Shown here: positions 30,119 to 42,455 of the stretch, piece after piece | Position numbering within the stretch: position 1 is the stretch's first letter | Layout: every line of letters begins with the position of its first letter | Assembly (NCBI RefSeq): GCF_002564105.1 | Contig: NZ_PDBX01000001.1 | Coordinates: 4,774,001 to 4,838,000 of the forward strand | DNA from: Collimonas sp. PA-H2 | Lineage (GTDB): Bacteria; Pseudomonadota; Gammaproteobacteria; Burkholderiales; Burkholderiaceae_D | Direction of reading: 5' to 3' | DNA: 64,000 nt | Notes under the pieces: generated by a model | Seen by the model: only the letters and a program-made list of their open reading frames with translations | Database searches by the model: none | Told to the model about the DNA's origin: nothing | Position numbers and translations under genes: made by a program

Positions 30119-30808
30119 ATGGCTGCCGATAAAACCTCTATCCTGATTATCGAAGATGAGCCGGCAATTGCCGAATTGATAGGCTTCACCATCAAGGAAG
30201 CTGGCTGGACTCCATCCATCGTTCATACCGCTGCCGACGGCTGGGAGTTCGTCCAGCGCCGCATGCCGCACCTGGTGTTGCTGGACTGGATGCTGCCCGA
30301 CCAGAGCGGCTTGCGCCTGCTGTCGCAAATGCGCGCCGACCGCCAGCTGCAATCGATGCTGGTGATGATGCTGACTGCGAAAAGCATGGAAGAGGACAAG
30401 GTCCAAGGGCTGGACAACGGGGCCGACGACTACATGACCAAGCCATTCTCGCCGCGCGAGCTGACCTCGCGGGTGAAGGCGCTGCTGCGGCGCAAGGGCG
30501 GCGATGAGGCGCCCGGCATGATGTCGGCCGGCGCGGTGTCGCTCGATCCGGCCAGCTGCTCGGTGTGCCTGGAGAACCAGAAGATCGATATCGGCCATGC
30601 CGAATATCGCCTGCTGAAATTTTTCATGGCGAATCCGGACCGGGTGTTTTCCCGCAGCCAGCTGCTGGACAAGGTATGGGGCGACCACGTGGTGATCGAA
30701 GAGCGTACCGTCGACGTCCACGTGCTGCGCTTGCGCAAGGCGCTGCGGGAATCGGAGCACCTGATCCGCACAGTGCGCAGCGTCGGCTACATGCTTTCGG
30801 CAAAGTAG
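30119..30808 (+). CDS. phoB: Phosphate regulon response regulator PhoB (229 aa)
   Basis: Receiver plus OmpR-type winged-helix activator of phosphate-starvation genes. Receiver residues: acidic pair in IIEDEP, phospho-acceptor D56 in LLDWMLPDQSG, Thr in MLTAKSMEEDKV, Lys in DYMTKPFSPREL. The DNA-binding domain has FSRSQLLDKVWGDHVVIEER and TVDVHVLRLRKALRE, close to PhoB of E. coli. It lies 33 bases after phoU and 103 before phoR. A second, similar gene is at 46964. The position beside pstSCAB-phoU makes this copy the likely canonical PhoB. Confidence 0.95.
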   Translation: MAADKTSILIIEDEPAIAELIGFTIKEAGWTPSIVHTAADGWEFVQRRMPHLVLLDWMLPDQSGLRLLSQMRADRQLQSMLVMMLTAKSMEEDKVQGLDNGADDYMTKPFSPRELTSRVKALLRRKGGDEAPGMMSAGAVSLDPASCSVCLENQKIDIGHAEYRLLKFFMANPDRVFSRSQLLDKVWGDHVVIEERTVDVHVLRLRKALRESEHLIRTVRSVGYMLSAK

Positions 30809-30911
30809 CGCAGAATACACGTCAGCCTGGTCCTGGCAGGCCGCCGGCCCGGAGCGTCCGGCTGGACGGTTGTGCGACATAACCGATGCTTCCATCGCAA
30901 AATAGTGATTT

Positions 30912-32216
30912 ATGAATCCACAGATGCTGTTCTGGATCCCGGCCTTGCTGCGGATCCTGTTGATCTTTGTCGTCTCAGGCGTGGTGTGGGCCTTGTTTGG
31001 CGCCACCCCCGGCCTGCTGCTGGGACTCGCCCTGATGTCGGTGGCAGTGGTGGTGCAGCTGCATTACCTGTTCCGTCTCAGCGGCTGGCTGGATAATCCG
31101 CGCAGCGAGAAGCTGCCGGATGGCTGGGGCGCCTGGACCGATATTTTTTCGCGGCTTTACAGGTTGCGGCGCGACGACGAAAAGCACCAGACCGAACTGA
31201 GCGAATGGCTGGCGCGCTTCCGCCAGGCCATGCACCTGCTGCCGGACGGCGTTGTCATCATGGACGACGTGCTGTTCCTGGAGTGGTGCAATCCGGCCGC
31301 CGAACGGCATCTGGGTCTGCAGCACGGGCGCGACAAAGGGATGCGCGTCACCAACCTGATCCGCACTCCGGATTTCATCGACTACATCATCCTTGGCCGT
31401 TACGACCAGCCGCTGACGCTGAGCTTGCGCGAACGCAAGCTGATCGTGCAGATCATCCCGTTCGAAAACCGCCGCCAGATCCTGGTGACGCATGACGCCA
31501 CCGAATCGGAGCGGATCGACATGATGCGGCGCGACTTCATCGCCAATGCTTCGCATGAACTGCGTACCCCGCTGACCGTCATCAACGGCTTCCTGGAAAT
31601 CGCCCAGACCCAGCCCGACCTGGACCAGAAAACCCGCTCCGCGCATTTGCAGCTGATGACAGAACAGGGTCATCGCATGCAAAATCTGATCGGCGACATG
31701 CTGACCCTGACCCGGCTGGAATCGGTCGATTATCCCTTGCGGCCGGAGCGTGTGAATATCGACGCCATGCTGCACAACCTGCTGCTGGAGGCGGAAATCC
31801 TGTCGGCCGGCAAGCATGTGCTGTCGCTGACGGTCGACGGCCCGGACATCAATGGCAGCAGCGACGAGTTGCGCAGCGCTTTCAGCAATCTGATTTCCAA
31901 TGCGGTGCGCTACACGCCGGCCGGCGGCAAAATCCAGATCGCCTGGCAAAACAGCAAAGCCGGTCCGCAGCTGGTGGTCAGGGATTCGGGCATCGGCATC
32001 AGCAGCGAGCATATTTCTCGCCTCACCGAGCGCTTTTACCGGGTCGACAAGAGCCGTTCGCGGGAAACCCAGGGCACCGGCCTCGGCCTGGCGATCGTCA
32101 AGCATGTGCTGCTGCGCCATCATGGCACTCTGGGCGTCGAGTCGCGGCCGGGCGAGGGCAGCGTCTTCACCGTCAGGCTGCCGGCAAGTTCGATTGTTGC
32201 TGAGGAGGAAGCTTGA
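30912..32216 (+). CDS. phoR: Phosphate regulon sensor histidine kinase PhoR (434 aa)
   Basis: Membrane-anchored kinase partner of PhoB. Two N-terminal transmembrane helices (about 8-30 and 34-55) with almost no periplasmic loop, as in PhoR, which senses through PhoU/Pst. A PAS-like domain follows (GVVIMDDVLFLEWCNPAAERHLG). The HisKA box FIANASHELRTPLTVINGFL has the phosphorylated H215; then the N box NLISNAVRYTPAGG, G1 box DSGIGISSEHI, F box and G2 box GTGLGLAIVKHVLLRH. A second PhoR-type kinase with the same layout is at 47659. Confidence 0.95.
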   Translation: MNPQMLFWIPALLRILLIFVVSGVVWALFGATPGLLLGLALMSVAVVVQLHYLFRLSGWLDNPRSEKLPDGWGAWTDIFSRLYRLRRDDEKHQTELSEWLARFRQAMHLLPDGVVIMDDVLFLEWCNPAAERHLGLQHGRDKGMRVTNLIRTPDFIDYIILGRYDQPLTLSLRERKLIVQIIPFENRRQILVTHDATESERIDMMRRDFIANASHELRTPLTVINGFLEIAQTQPDLDQKTRSAHLQLMTEQGHRMQNLIGDMLTLTRLESVDYPLRPERVNIDAMLHNLLLEAEILSAGKHVLSLTVDGPDINGSSDELRSAFSNLISNAVRYTPAGGKIQIAWQNSKAGPQLVVRDSGIGISSEHISRLTERFYRVDKSRSRETQGTGLGLAIVKHVLLRHHGTLGVESRPGEGSVFTVRLPASSIVAEEEA

Positions 32217-32307
32217 GTCTCCGCGGCACGGGCTGAAATCGTCAACATCGGCTACAATTCTGCGGCGACAACCTGTCGCCCATTTGCCCGCCAACCTGCC
32301 GACCGCC

Positions 32308-33246
32308 ATGCCATCTTTGCGCCCATCACCACGTCTTGCCATCAGTCTTGCCTTGTGTGCCGTCTTGTCCGTCATCTTGTCGGCTTGCGGCGGTTTGATA
32401 ACACCGCCGGTACAGCCGGTGGCGGTGGTACCCACTGTGCAGCCGAAAGTCAGCAAGCCGGTCAAGATCGGCCTGGCGCTGGGTGGTGGCGCAGCGCGCG
32501 GCTTTGCCCATATCGGCGTGATCAAGGCGCTGGAGTCGCAAGGAATCGTCCCTGACATCGTGGTGGGCACCAGCGCCGGCAGTGTTGTTGGCGCCCTGTA
32601 CGCGGCCGGCAACAATGGCTTTGCGCTGCAAAAAATTGCGCTGCAGATGGACGAGGCGGCGATTTCAGACTGGTCGGTGCCGTTTTTTGCCAAGGTCAGC
32701 GGCGTGCTGAAGGGTGAGGCGATCCAGAACTATGTCAACAAGACTATCCACAATGTGCCGATTGAAAAACTGAAGATCCCGTTCGGCGCAGTGGCGACCG
32801 ATTTGAATAGCGGCGCGCCGATATTATTCCGTCGTGGCAATACCGGCACTGCCGTGCGCGCATCTTCAGCTGTGCCGGGCGTATTCCAGTCAGTGAATGT
32901 CGGCGGCCGCCAATATGTCGATGGCGGCCTGGTATCGCCGGTACCGGTGCGTTTTGCCCATGAAATGGGAGCGGATTTCGTGATCGCCGTGAATATTTCC
33001 GCATCGCCGGAAGCGCAGGCCGCTTCCAGCTCGGTCGATGTGCTGCTGCAGACTTTTGCCATCATGGGCCAAAGCATCAATAGCTATGAATTGAAAGATG
33101 CGGACATCGTCATCCGTCCTGAGCTGGGGGCGATGAAGGGCAATGACTTTGCCGCTCGCAATACCGCGATCCTGGCGGGCGAGCAGGCGGCAATGGCGCA
33201 AATGGCCGCCATCAAGAAGAAGCTGAAGGACAAGCGCGAAGAATGA
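32308..33246 (+). CDS. Patatin-like phospholipase, predicted lipoprotein (312 aa)
   Basis: Predicted membrane-anchored lipid acyl hydrolase with the Ser-Asp dyad of patatins. The start at 32308 yields a lipoprotein signal (LAISLALCAVLSVILSAC with lipobox LSAC). The patatin elements are LGGGAARGFAHIGVIKAL (oxyanion hole), GTSAGS with nucleophile S89, and the DGG motif in YVDGGLVSPVPV. A longer frame reads into phoR and is rejected. It lies 91 bases after phoR, same strand, and may be co-transcribed. RssA-type cytoplasmic relatives lack the lipobox, so the surface location here is notable. Substrate unknown. Confidence 0.9.
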   Translation: MPSLRPSPRLAISLALCAVLSVILSACGGLITPPVQPVAVVPTVQPKVSKPVKIGLALGGGAARGFAHIGVIKALESQGIVPDIVVGTSAGSVVGALYAAGNNGFALQKIALQMDEAAISDWSVPFFAKVSGVLKGEAIQNYVNKTIHNVPIEKLKIPFGAVATDLNSGAPILFRRGNTGTAVRASSAVPGVFQSVNVGGRQYVDGGLVSPVPVRFAHEMGADFVIAVNISASPEAQAASSSVDVLLQTFAIMGQSINSYELKDADIVIRPELGAMKGNDFAARNTAILAGEQAAMAQMAAIKKKLKDKREE

Positions 33247-33286
33247 CTGTACGTACTGCAATCCCATTCGGGGACCGGCAGTATGC

Positions 33287-33643
33287 CTAGTTTTTATTGA
33301 GATTCTGTTGCGGAGTTGCCGGTAGCTGTATCACCACTGGCGCTTGCGACGATGATTGCGGCGCCGGTTTGAGAGTGTTGCTCATGGCCAGGAACAGGCC
33401 GCCAAATCCTAGGAACAGGCCGATAACGGTAGCCAGCATCCATTTGTGCGTTTCACCGGAAGCCTTGTGAATCTCGCTTTTCACGGACTGAATATCTGCC
33501 CGTGTCGCCAAGGTAAGCAACACCGCATCAAATCTTGCTTCCAAGGTAGCTAAACGTTCCATTGGATTATCTTGTTGCGACATGACAGGTTTGTCAATGC
33601 TTGTTTGTGGTTTGTCCAGTTGCGAAGGCTTCGGATTGTGCAT
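33287..33643 (-). CDS. Small single-pass membrane protein with coiled coil (118 aa)
   Basis: Unrecognised. A helical segment (NPMERLATLEARFDAVLLTL, then ATRADIQSVKSEIHKASGE) precedes one transmembrane helix (WMLATVIGLFLGFGGLFLAM) and a Pro/Gln-rich tail. The pattern resembles DUF1640/CCDC90-like or phage-lysis accessory proteins in topology only. An internal ATG at 33583 (MSQQDNPMERL) is an alternative start; neither has a strong ribosome site. Convergent with the patatin gene. Confidence 0.6.
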   Translation of the reverse strand: MHNPKPSQLDKPQTSIDKPVMSQQDNPMERLATLEARFDAVLLTLATRADIQSVKSEIHKASGETHKWMLATVIGLFLGFGGLFLAMSNTLKPAPQSSSQAPVVIQLPATPQQNLNKN

Positions 33644-33792
33644 TTGAGAATCACGCTTACCCTTGGAATCCGCGCTGCTGTGCGCTACGTTTTTATCATG
33701 CTACCGCCGCTGTCGCGCACTGAACGAAAAAATGCAGTGTTTTAGGCATTTGGCTGTAATCGACAAGTGGTGAGTGGCGCCAAATAACAAAA

Positions 33793-33828
33793 ATCCCCTG
33801 GCAGTCTCGCACTGGCAGGGGATTTTTT
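33793..33828. terminator. Bidirectional terminator between NlpC/P60 gene and small membrane protein gene
   Basis: ATCCCCTGGCAG (33793-33804) pairs with CTGGCAGGGGAT (33812-33823) with one internal mismatch and a seven-base loop, flanked by A and T runs on both sides. It lies just after the stop of the minus-strand NlpC/P60 gene and would terminate it. Confidence 0.82.
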
Positions 33829-33853
33829 GCGCTCAATTGTAATTGAGCACTGC

Positions 33854-34444
33854 TTATTGCTGGTTGTCGCTACCCGGTTCCGGGTCGTTGATGCGGCGCG
33901 CACCATTGAAGCGCGATTTCCAGTAGGCCAGGTCCATGCTCTCGATACGAACCTTGCCGCCGCTGGATGGGGCATGGATGAATTTGTTGTCGCCGAGGTA
34001 GATACCGACGTGGGAGAAGCTGCGGCGCAAAGTGTTATAGAACACCAGGTCGCCCGGCTTCAAATCCTGCTTGTCGATTTTTTCGCCGCTGCGGCTCAGC
34101 TCCGCCGCTGTGCGTGGAACGTTGACGCCCCAAGCGTCTTTGAATACATAGCGTACCAAACCGCTGCAATCGAGGCCGTTTTCCGGGTTGTTGCCGCCGT
34201 ATTTATAATGAATTCCGATCATGCCCATCGCGCTCACCGCCAAGTCCGAGGCCCGGTCTGTAAATTGCTGGAGTTTGCTGCGGGTGGTGAGAGGCTGGGG
34301 TTGTGGCTCAAAGACGGTAATGTCAGAAGCCCGCGCGGGGCTGCACAGCCACAAACTGGCGATCAGCGTGCAAGCCAGGACCAAGGTCTGGAAATAGGGA
34401 AAGGCTTCTTTAATCGTCATCGTGTTAGATGGGCTCTGTGACAT
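33854..34444 (-). CDS. NlpC/P60 (C40) peptidoglycan hydrolase, exported (196 aa)
   Basis: Predicted gamma-D-glutamyl-diamino-acid endopeptidase of the cell wall. N-terminal signal or anchor helix (LVLACTLIASLWLCSPARAS). Catalytic domain: nucleophile C93 in GLDCSGLVRYVF, histidine in SFSHVGIYLGDNKFIHAP, and the typical PRTAAELSRSG and KPGDLVFYNT stretches. No SH3 or LysM part. Two start choices (34444 and 34420) are both weak. It stands as a single-gene unit with its own terminator. Confidence 0.9.
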   Translation of the reverse strand: MSQSPSNTMTIKEAFPYFQTLVLACTLIASLWLCSPARASDITVFEPQPQPLTTRSKLQQFTDRASDLAVSAMGMIGIHYKYGGNNPENGLDCSGLVRYVFKDAWGVNVPRTAAELSRSGEKIDKQDLKPGDLVFYNTLRRSFSHVGIYLGDNKFIHAPSSGGKVRIESMDLAYWKSRFNGARRINDPEPGSDNQQ

Positions 34445-34693
34445 TACGACCGCATGAATGTAAGTGAATAAGAGTCGCCTGTCAAACCGGAGAGGCGAAA
34501 GGGAGCTACTTTACCATGACAATGTTGCAATTAATATCAGATGTATCTGACAGATGGCCGGCATGCTTCGATTTTCGTGGTTTCTGTAAAGCAAATATCG
34601 CGCCAGAAATTATCTGGGCGGGAGGTGTTGGTGGTTGATGTCTATTGCGAGGCACTAAAGTACAATAATCAGTTATTTTCACAAGGAGCAAAA

Positions 34694-35101
34694 ATGAAAT
34701 CGAAACAAGTGTTGACACTCGATGATGTCAAGAAAATTGCCGCTGCAGCAGAAGCGGAAGCGCTGGCGAATCACTGGGCGGTGACGATTTCCATCGTCGA
34801 CGACGGCGGTCACCTGCTGTGGCTGCAGCGCATGGATGGCGCGGCTCCGATTTCGGCGCACATTTCGCCGGCCAAGGCCAAGACATCCGCTCTGGGTCAG
34901 CGCGAATCGAAGATTTACGAAGACATGATCAATAACGGGCGTTTTTCGTTCATCACTGCACCAAACCTGGAAGGCCTGCTCGAAGGCGGCGTGCCTATCG
35001 TCGTCGGCGGTGAATATCTGGGTGCGGTCGGCGTATCCGGCGTGAAGTCGACTGAAGACGTGCAAATCGCCAAGGCTGGTATTGCTGCCTTGGGCGTGTA
35101 A
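34694..35101 (+). CDS. GlcG/HbpS-like protein (135 aa)
   Basis: Small soluble protein of the GlcG/HbpS (DUF336/heme-degrading domain) family. The start at 34694 has an AAGGAG site six bases upstream; a longer frame is rejected. Family hallmarks: LDDVKKIAAAAEAEALANHW, VDDGGHLLWLQRMDGA, SPAKAKTSALGQRES, and the glycine-rich GGVPIVVGGEYLGAVGVSG. Some members bind haem or cobalamin-like ligands, and others sit in glycolate operons with unknown role; here no such genes are near, so the function stays open. Confidence 0.87.
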   Translation: MKSKQVLTLDDVKKIAAAAEAEALANHWAVTISIVDDGGHLLWLQRMDGAAPISAHISPAKAKTSALGQRESKIYEDMINNGRFSFITAPNLEGLLEGGVPIVVGGEYLGAVGVSGVKSTEDVQIAKAGIAALGV

Positions 35102-35323
35102 GCGGAAGTTGTGAAATGCAGTTGCGGAGAGGGGCGGGATTGCCGTCCCGGCAATCTGCAACTGTGTGCGTCCGTGTTTGAATGCCAAACCGGCAAGCTG
35201 ACAATTATTGGCAGATTTGACGGTTTTGCGAGCCTCGTTTGTCAGGTTTGTTGTCGCCGCATCAACGGCAATCGTCTTGCGTAATTATTTATACAAAAAT
35301 CCTCGGTATGGCATCGGTTCAGA

Positions 35324-35352
35324 TTGCCGGGCAGGTGGTTGTCGGCTATAAT
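35324..35352 (+). promoter_or_regulatory. Sigma-70 promoter for carAB
   Basis: TTGCCG at 35324-35329, a 17-base spacer and a perfect TATAAT at 35347-35352. Start of transcription would be near 35359, leaving a leader of about 148 bases before carA. The rest of the 400-base gap between the GlcG-like gene and carA (35102-35506) shows no gene. Confidence 0.78.
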
Positions 35353-35506
35353 TGCAGGGTTTAGCCCAATTTACTCCGCCGTAGCGCATACCACCTTCCA
35401 TTTCGTCCCAAAAAGACTGATAAAGCCGCCAAATCAACACTGTTTGGGGTTTTATAGCGGTCGTTTGGCGCAGCGCAGCGGCGGTAACAACATCAGGAGT
35501 TACCCC

Positions 35507-36677
35507 TTGCAGCCATTTTTTTCTGGCCTCACCGTACCGGCCATCCTCGCGCTAGCAGATGGGACGATTTTCCAAGGTATTTCCATTGGCGCCGTTGGTC
35601 ATACGACAGGTGAAGTCGTATTCAACACTGCCATGACCGGCTACCAGGAAATCCTTACCGATCCAAGCTACAGCCGCCAGATCGTCACTCTCACTTACCC
35701 GCATATCGGCAATACCGGCGTCAATAAAGAGGATGTCGAATCTTCCCAGATCCACGCCGCCGGCCTGATCATCCGTGATCTGCCGCGCCTGGTATCGAAT
35801 TTCCGTTCCACCCAAAGCCTTGATGCCTACCTGCAGGAGTCGAATATCGTCGCCATCGCTGGCATCGATACCCGCAAGCTGACGCGCATCCTGCGTGAAA
35901 AAGGCGCGCAGGGCGGCGCCATCGTCGCCGGCGAGACGGACATTGCAGCAGCTACCGCGAAAGCGCTGGAACTGGCGCGCGGCTTCCCCGGCCTGGCCGG
36001 CATGGACCTGGCCAAGGTGGTGTCGACCACCAAGGCTTACAGCTGGAGCGAGACGGAATGGCGCCTCGGCCGCGGCTACGACCAGCAGATCACGCCTAAG
36101 TACCACGTGGTGGCGTTCGACTACGGCGTCAAGTTCAACATCCTGCGCATGCTGGCGCAACGCGGCTGCAAGATCACCGTGCTGCCGGCCCAGGCTACGG
36201 CTGCCGATGCTCTGGCGCTGAATCCGGACGGGATTTTCCTGTCCAACGGCCCGGGCGATCCGGAGCCATGCGATTACGCGATTGCCGCCACCAAGGAGCT
36301 GATCGAGCGCGGCGTGCCGACTTTCGGCATCTGCCTCGGCCACCAGATCATGGCGCTGGCTTCCGGCGCCAAGACGCTGAAGATGAAGTTCGGCCACCAT
36401 GGCGCCAATCACCCGGTGCAGGACCTGGACAGCAAGCAAGTGCTGATCACCTCGCAAAATCACGGCTTCGCCGTCGATGGCGCGACCCTGCCGGCGAATT
36501 GCCGCGTGACCCACGTATCGTTGTTCGACGGTTCGCTGCAAGGCTTCGCCCGCACCGACAAGCCGGCGTTCTGCTTCCAGGGTCATCCGGAAGCGTCGCC
36601 TGGCCCGCATGACATCGCCCCCTTGTTCGATCGTTTCATTCAATTGATGAATCAAACGATGTTGGAGAAAAATAAAA

Positions 36678-36685
<8 letters not shown>
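35507..36685 (+). CDS. carA: Carbamoyl-phosphate synthase small chain (392 aa), TTG start
   Basis: Glutamine amidotransferase subunit that feeds ammonia to CarB for carbamoyl phosphate, used for pyrimidines and arginine. The family N-terminus ([20 protein letters not shown]) begins right at a TTG (35507) with AGGAG eight bases upstream; the only in-frame ATG is 183 bases earlier and would add 61 unrelated residues, so TTG is preferred. Class I amidotransferase triad: [14 protein letters not shown] with the nucleophilic Cys, and [10 protein letters not shown] with His and Glu. The stop overlaps the carB start by eight bases. Confidence 0.95.
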
Positions 36686-39899
<3,214 letters not shown>

Positions 39900-39906
39900 G
39901 GTCAGA

Positions 39907-39932
39907 TCAGGATGTGCCTAGGCACATCCTGA
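39907..39932. terminator. Perfect 12-bp palindrome after carB
   Basis: TCAGGATGTGCC (39907-39918) and GGCACATCCTGA (39921-39932) are exact inverted repeats separated by two bases, seven bases after the carB stop. No T-tract follows. It could be an mRNA end stem or a protein-binding palindrome. Confidence 0.6.
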
Positions 39933-40000
39933 ATCGCTTCCGGGTCGCATTTGCTGTCTGGAAGCCGCCGAAACGTACAATTTAGCTACAGAAGTTCCTG

Positions 40001-40045
40001 CGGAGGTCATAAGCGCGCCCTTTTTCGGTACGTTTTTGACCTCCG
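40001..40045 (+). promoter_or_regulatory. Long stem-loop in the greA leader
   Basis: CGGAGGTCA (40001-40009) pairs exactly with TGACCTCCG (40037-40045) around a 27-base loop; GTGACC and TTTT follow at 40046-40055. It is 62 bases before the greA start. The layout recalls the attenuated greA leader of E. coli, but there is no sequence-level evidence of homology. Confidence 0.55.
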
Positions 40046-40116
40046 TGACCTTTTATTGCGTACGTGATAAAACCAGCGTCATAAACCTTATTTAATATTT
40101 GTTGAATACCATCCCT

Positions 40117-40593
40117 ATGAGCTCAGTACCTCTTACCAAGCATGGCGCACAATTGTTGAAAGATGAGTTGCATCATTTGAAAACCAAAGAGCGTCAAACT
40201 GTCATCAAGGCCATCGCAGAAGCGCGCGCACATGGCGATCTTTCGGAAAACGCGGATTACGATGCGGCGAAAGAGCGGCAAGGTTTTGTCGAAGGCCGGA
40301 TTGCCGACCTGGAAGGGAAGCTGGGAGCCGCACAGGTTATTGATCCGGCAACCCTGGATGCGGACGGGCGCGTGGTGTTTGCCTCTACGGTCGATCTGGA
40401 AGACCTGGAATCGGGCGACAAGGTAACTTATCAAATCGTCGGTACTGACGAAGCCGACATCAAGCTGTCCAAGGTTTCCGTGACATCACCGATTGCCCGT
40501 GCGCTGATCGGCAAGACCGCCGGCGACGTGGTCGGCGTGCAAGCGCCGTCCGGCATCCGCGAGTATGAAATCCTGGAAGTCCGCTACGTCTAA
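40117..40593 (+). CDS. greA: Transcription elongation factor GreA (158 aa)
   Basis: Rescues backtracked RNA polymerase by stimulating cleavage of the nascent RNA. The start at 40117 (MSSVPLTKHGAQLLKDELHH) matches the family; an ATG 18 bases upstream adds residues not seen in GreA. The coiled-coil tip carries the catalytic acidic pair in DLSENADYDAAKERQ. The C-terminal FKBP-like domain ends in ASGIREYEILEV-type sequence (APSGIREYEILEVRYV). Length is normal. Confidence 0.97.
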   Translation: MSSVPLTKHGAQLLKDELHHLKTKERQTVIKAIAEARAHGDLSENADYDAAKERQGFVEGRIADLEGKLGAAQVIDPATLDADGRVVFASTVDLEDLESGDKVTYQIVGTDEADIKLSKVSVTSPIARALIGKTAGDVVGVQAPSGIREYEILEVRYV

Positions 40594-40658
40594 AGCGTGG
40601 CCATGACGGCGCCCGGTGGCGCTAGCGCAGCATTCGATCAGAAAATCCAGGAGCAGCG

Positions 40659-41120
40659 ATGTTTGTAGTGCGATGCAGATTGTTAGTCGCGACCTTGTGG
40701 GTCGGTAGTTTGTGGACGATAGGCGGCTTGGTTGCGCCGGTCTTGTTCACCACCTTGGCGGACCGTGTGCTGGCTGGCACCATTGCCGGCAACCTGTTCC
40801 GCATCGAAGCTTGGCTGACCGTGGTTTGCGGCGTCCTGCTGATCTTGCTGTTCAGTTATCGCACCCATGACGATTCGGCGCCGCTGCGCAAGACCTTGCT
40901 GCGTTTTACTTTGCTGATGCTGGCTTGCACCGTGGCCGGTTATTTCTGCCTGCAGCCTTTCATGGCTAGCCTGCGCGAAGCAGCGGCTCTGACAGGCGGC
41001 GTCATGAGTGACGGCGCCAGGACGCAGTTCGGCATCCTGCACGGGGTTTCCAGCGGGATTTACCTGATCCAGGGCTTGCTTGGGGTCGGATTGATCTTGA
41101 AATTGCGCAGCTTGCGCTAG
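40659..41120 (+). CDS. DUF4149 membrane protein (153 aa)
   Basis: Small inner-membrane protein with four predicted helices (LLVATLWVGSLWTIGGLVAP, LTVVCGVLLILLFSY, FTLLMLACTVAGYFCLQPFM, ISGIYLIQGLLGVGLIL-like end). It fits the DUF4149 family that, from memory, commonly follows greA in betaproteobacteria. Conserved features include WVGSLWTIGGLVAPVLF and FGILHGVSSGIYL. No catalytic residues are evident. An AGGAG site precedes the ATG. The family has no assigned role that I know of. Confidence 0.85.
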   Translation: MFVVRCRLLVATLWVGSLWTIGGLVAPVLFTTLADRVLAGTIAGNLFRIEAWLTVVCGVLLILLFSYRTHDDSAPLRKTLLRFTLLMLACTVAGYFCLQPFMASLREAAALTGGVMSDGARTQFGILHGVSSGIYLIQGLLGVGLILKLRSLR

Positions 41121-41231
41121 AGGCAAGGCCTCGCAGGGTATGGGGAGGGCGCTAGCAGAATGCTTGCGCCGCCGTAGCGGAATACGGCCCCCTCGGTATT
41201 GAGATGTGATGGCTGCCGAAGCGGCCGGTCA

Positions 41232-41702
41232 TTAACGGCCCAATGCCGATTTCTTGCTGCTCTTCTGGCGCGGTTTGGCGCGTTTGATGTTGCCGCCCTG
41301 GGTCACGCGCTCATTGCCCTTGACCATGACCTTGGTCACCGACGGCCGCTTGGTGCCGCTCGGGCTAGGCTTGACGATGGTGACTTCGCGCATACCGCGT
41401 CCGCGGGTTTCGCTGCGTTCTTTGGCAGCATCTTTCTGTGGCCGGTACAAGACCAGCAGCTTGCCGATGTGTTGCACCGGCGCTGCGCCAAGTTTTTCAC
41501 AAATAGTTTCGTAGATGGCGATCCGTGCCTCGCGATCATCACCGAATACACGCACTTTAATCAGGCCATGCGCATTCAGGCTTAAATCGATCTCTTTCAT
41601 CAGGGTTGGCTTCAAGCCATCTTCGCTGATCAGGACCACAGGATCCAGACCGTGGGCCTGGGAACGGAGCTCGCTACGCTCGGCAGATGTAAGTTTCAAC
41701 AT
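41232..41702 (-). CDS. yhbY: CRS1/YhbY-type RNA-binding protein (156 aa)
   Basis: Single CRM-domain protein associated with pre-50S ribosomal particles. Family core: LTSAERSELRSQAHGLDPVV, IGEDGL-type turn (LISEDGLKPTLMKEI), LNAHGLIKVRVFGDDREARI and HIGKLLVLYRP. After residue 95 it has an unusual basic tail of about 60 residues (KRPSVTKVMVKGNERV, then KPRQKSSKKSALGR) not present in E. coli YhbY (97 aa). It is divergent from rlmE, 31 bases apart, and both products act on the 50S subunit. Confidence 0.92.
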   Translation of the reverse strand: MLKLTSAERSELRSQAHGLDPVVLISEDGLKPTLMKEIDLSLNAHGLIKVRVFGDDREARIAIYETICEKLGAAPVQHIGKLLVLYRPQKDAAKERSETRGRGMREVTIVKPSPSGTKRPSVTKVMVKGNERVTQGGNIKRAKPRQKSSKKSALGR

Positions 41703-41733
41703 AAAAATTCCTTAAAAACGGTATTCTACGCGA

Positions 41734-42378
41734 ATGGCAAAGAAGAAATTAAACAAAAACTGGCTGCACGACCACATTAACGACCCTTATGTGAAGCTGG
41801 CGCAGAAAGAAGGCTACCGTGCGCGGGCTGCTTACAAGCTGAAAGAAATCGACGAACTGGACAAGCTGATCAAGCCCGGCCAGATCATTGTCGACCTTGG
41901 CTCCACTCCCGGCAGCTGGTCACAGTATGCCCGCAACAAGCTGGCCGGCCAGGATGGCGGCGGCATCCACGGCATGATCATCGGCCTCGACATCCTGCCG
42001 ATGGATCCTATCGCCGACGTCCATTTCATCCAGGGCGACTTCCGCGAAGCGGACAGCCTGCGCAAGCTGGAGCGCCTGCTGGAGGGGCGCAAGGTGGATC
42101 TGGTGCTGTCCGACATGGCGCCCAATCTGTCCGGCATCGCCATATCCGACGCCGCGCGGGTCGAGGAAATTATCGATTTGGCAATTGAATTCGCGCAGAT
42201 GCACATGAAACCGACCGGCGCCTTGCTGGCGAAATGCTTCAACGGCACCGGCTACAACGAAGTACTGATGAAATTTCGCCAGGAGTTCAAAACCGTGGCG
42301 TCGAGGAAGCCCAAGGCCAGCCGCGATAAGTCGTCGGAAATCTTCCTCCTTGGAAAGACACTGAAAAATCCGCGTTAA
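41734..42378 (+). CDS. rlmE: 23S rRNA 2'-O-methyltransferase RlmE (FtsJ/RrmJ) (214 aa)
   Basis: Methylates U2552 of 23S rRNA using S-adenosylmethionine. N-terminal RNA-binding segment ([20 protein letters not shown], with [16 protein letters not shown]), SAM motif [13 protein letters not shown], acidic motif LGLDILPM-like ([10 protein letters not shown]), motif [12 protein letters not shown], and the catalytic tetrad Lys in YRARAAYKL and [17 protein letters not shown] at the end. Length is normal (209 in E. coli). It precedes ftsH as in E. coli, separated here by about 228 bases with a long stem-loop. Confidence 0.96.
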   Translation: MAKKKLNKNWLHDHINDPYVKLAQKEGYRARAAYKLKEIDELDKLIKPGQIIVDLGSTPGSWSQYARNKLAGQDGGGIHGMIIGLDILPMDPIADVHFIQGDFREADSLRKLERLLEGRKVDLVLSDMAPNLSGIAISDAARVEEIIDLAIEFAQMHMKPTGALLAKCFNGTGYNEVLMKFRQEFKTVASRKPKASRDKSSEIFLLGKTLKNPR

Positions 42379-42455
42379 TCAGCATTTTTTCCTTGAATTC
42401 CCATAGATACGGCCGCATATCCCCCTAAAGGGGCTAGTCTGGAAATCGGCAGAAC

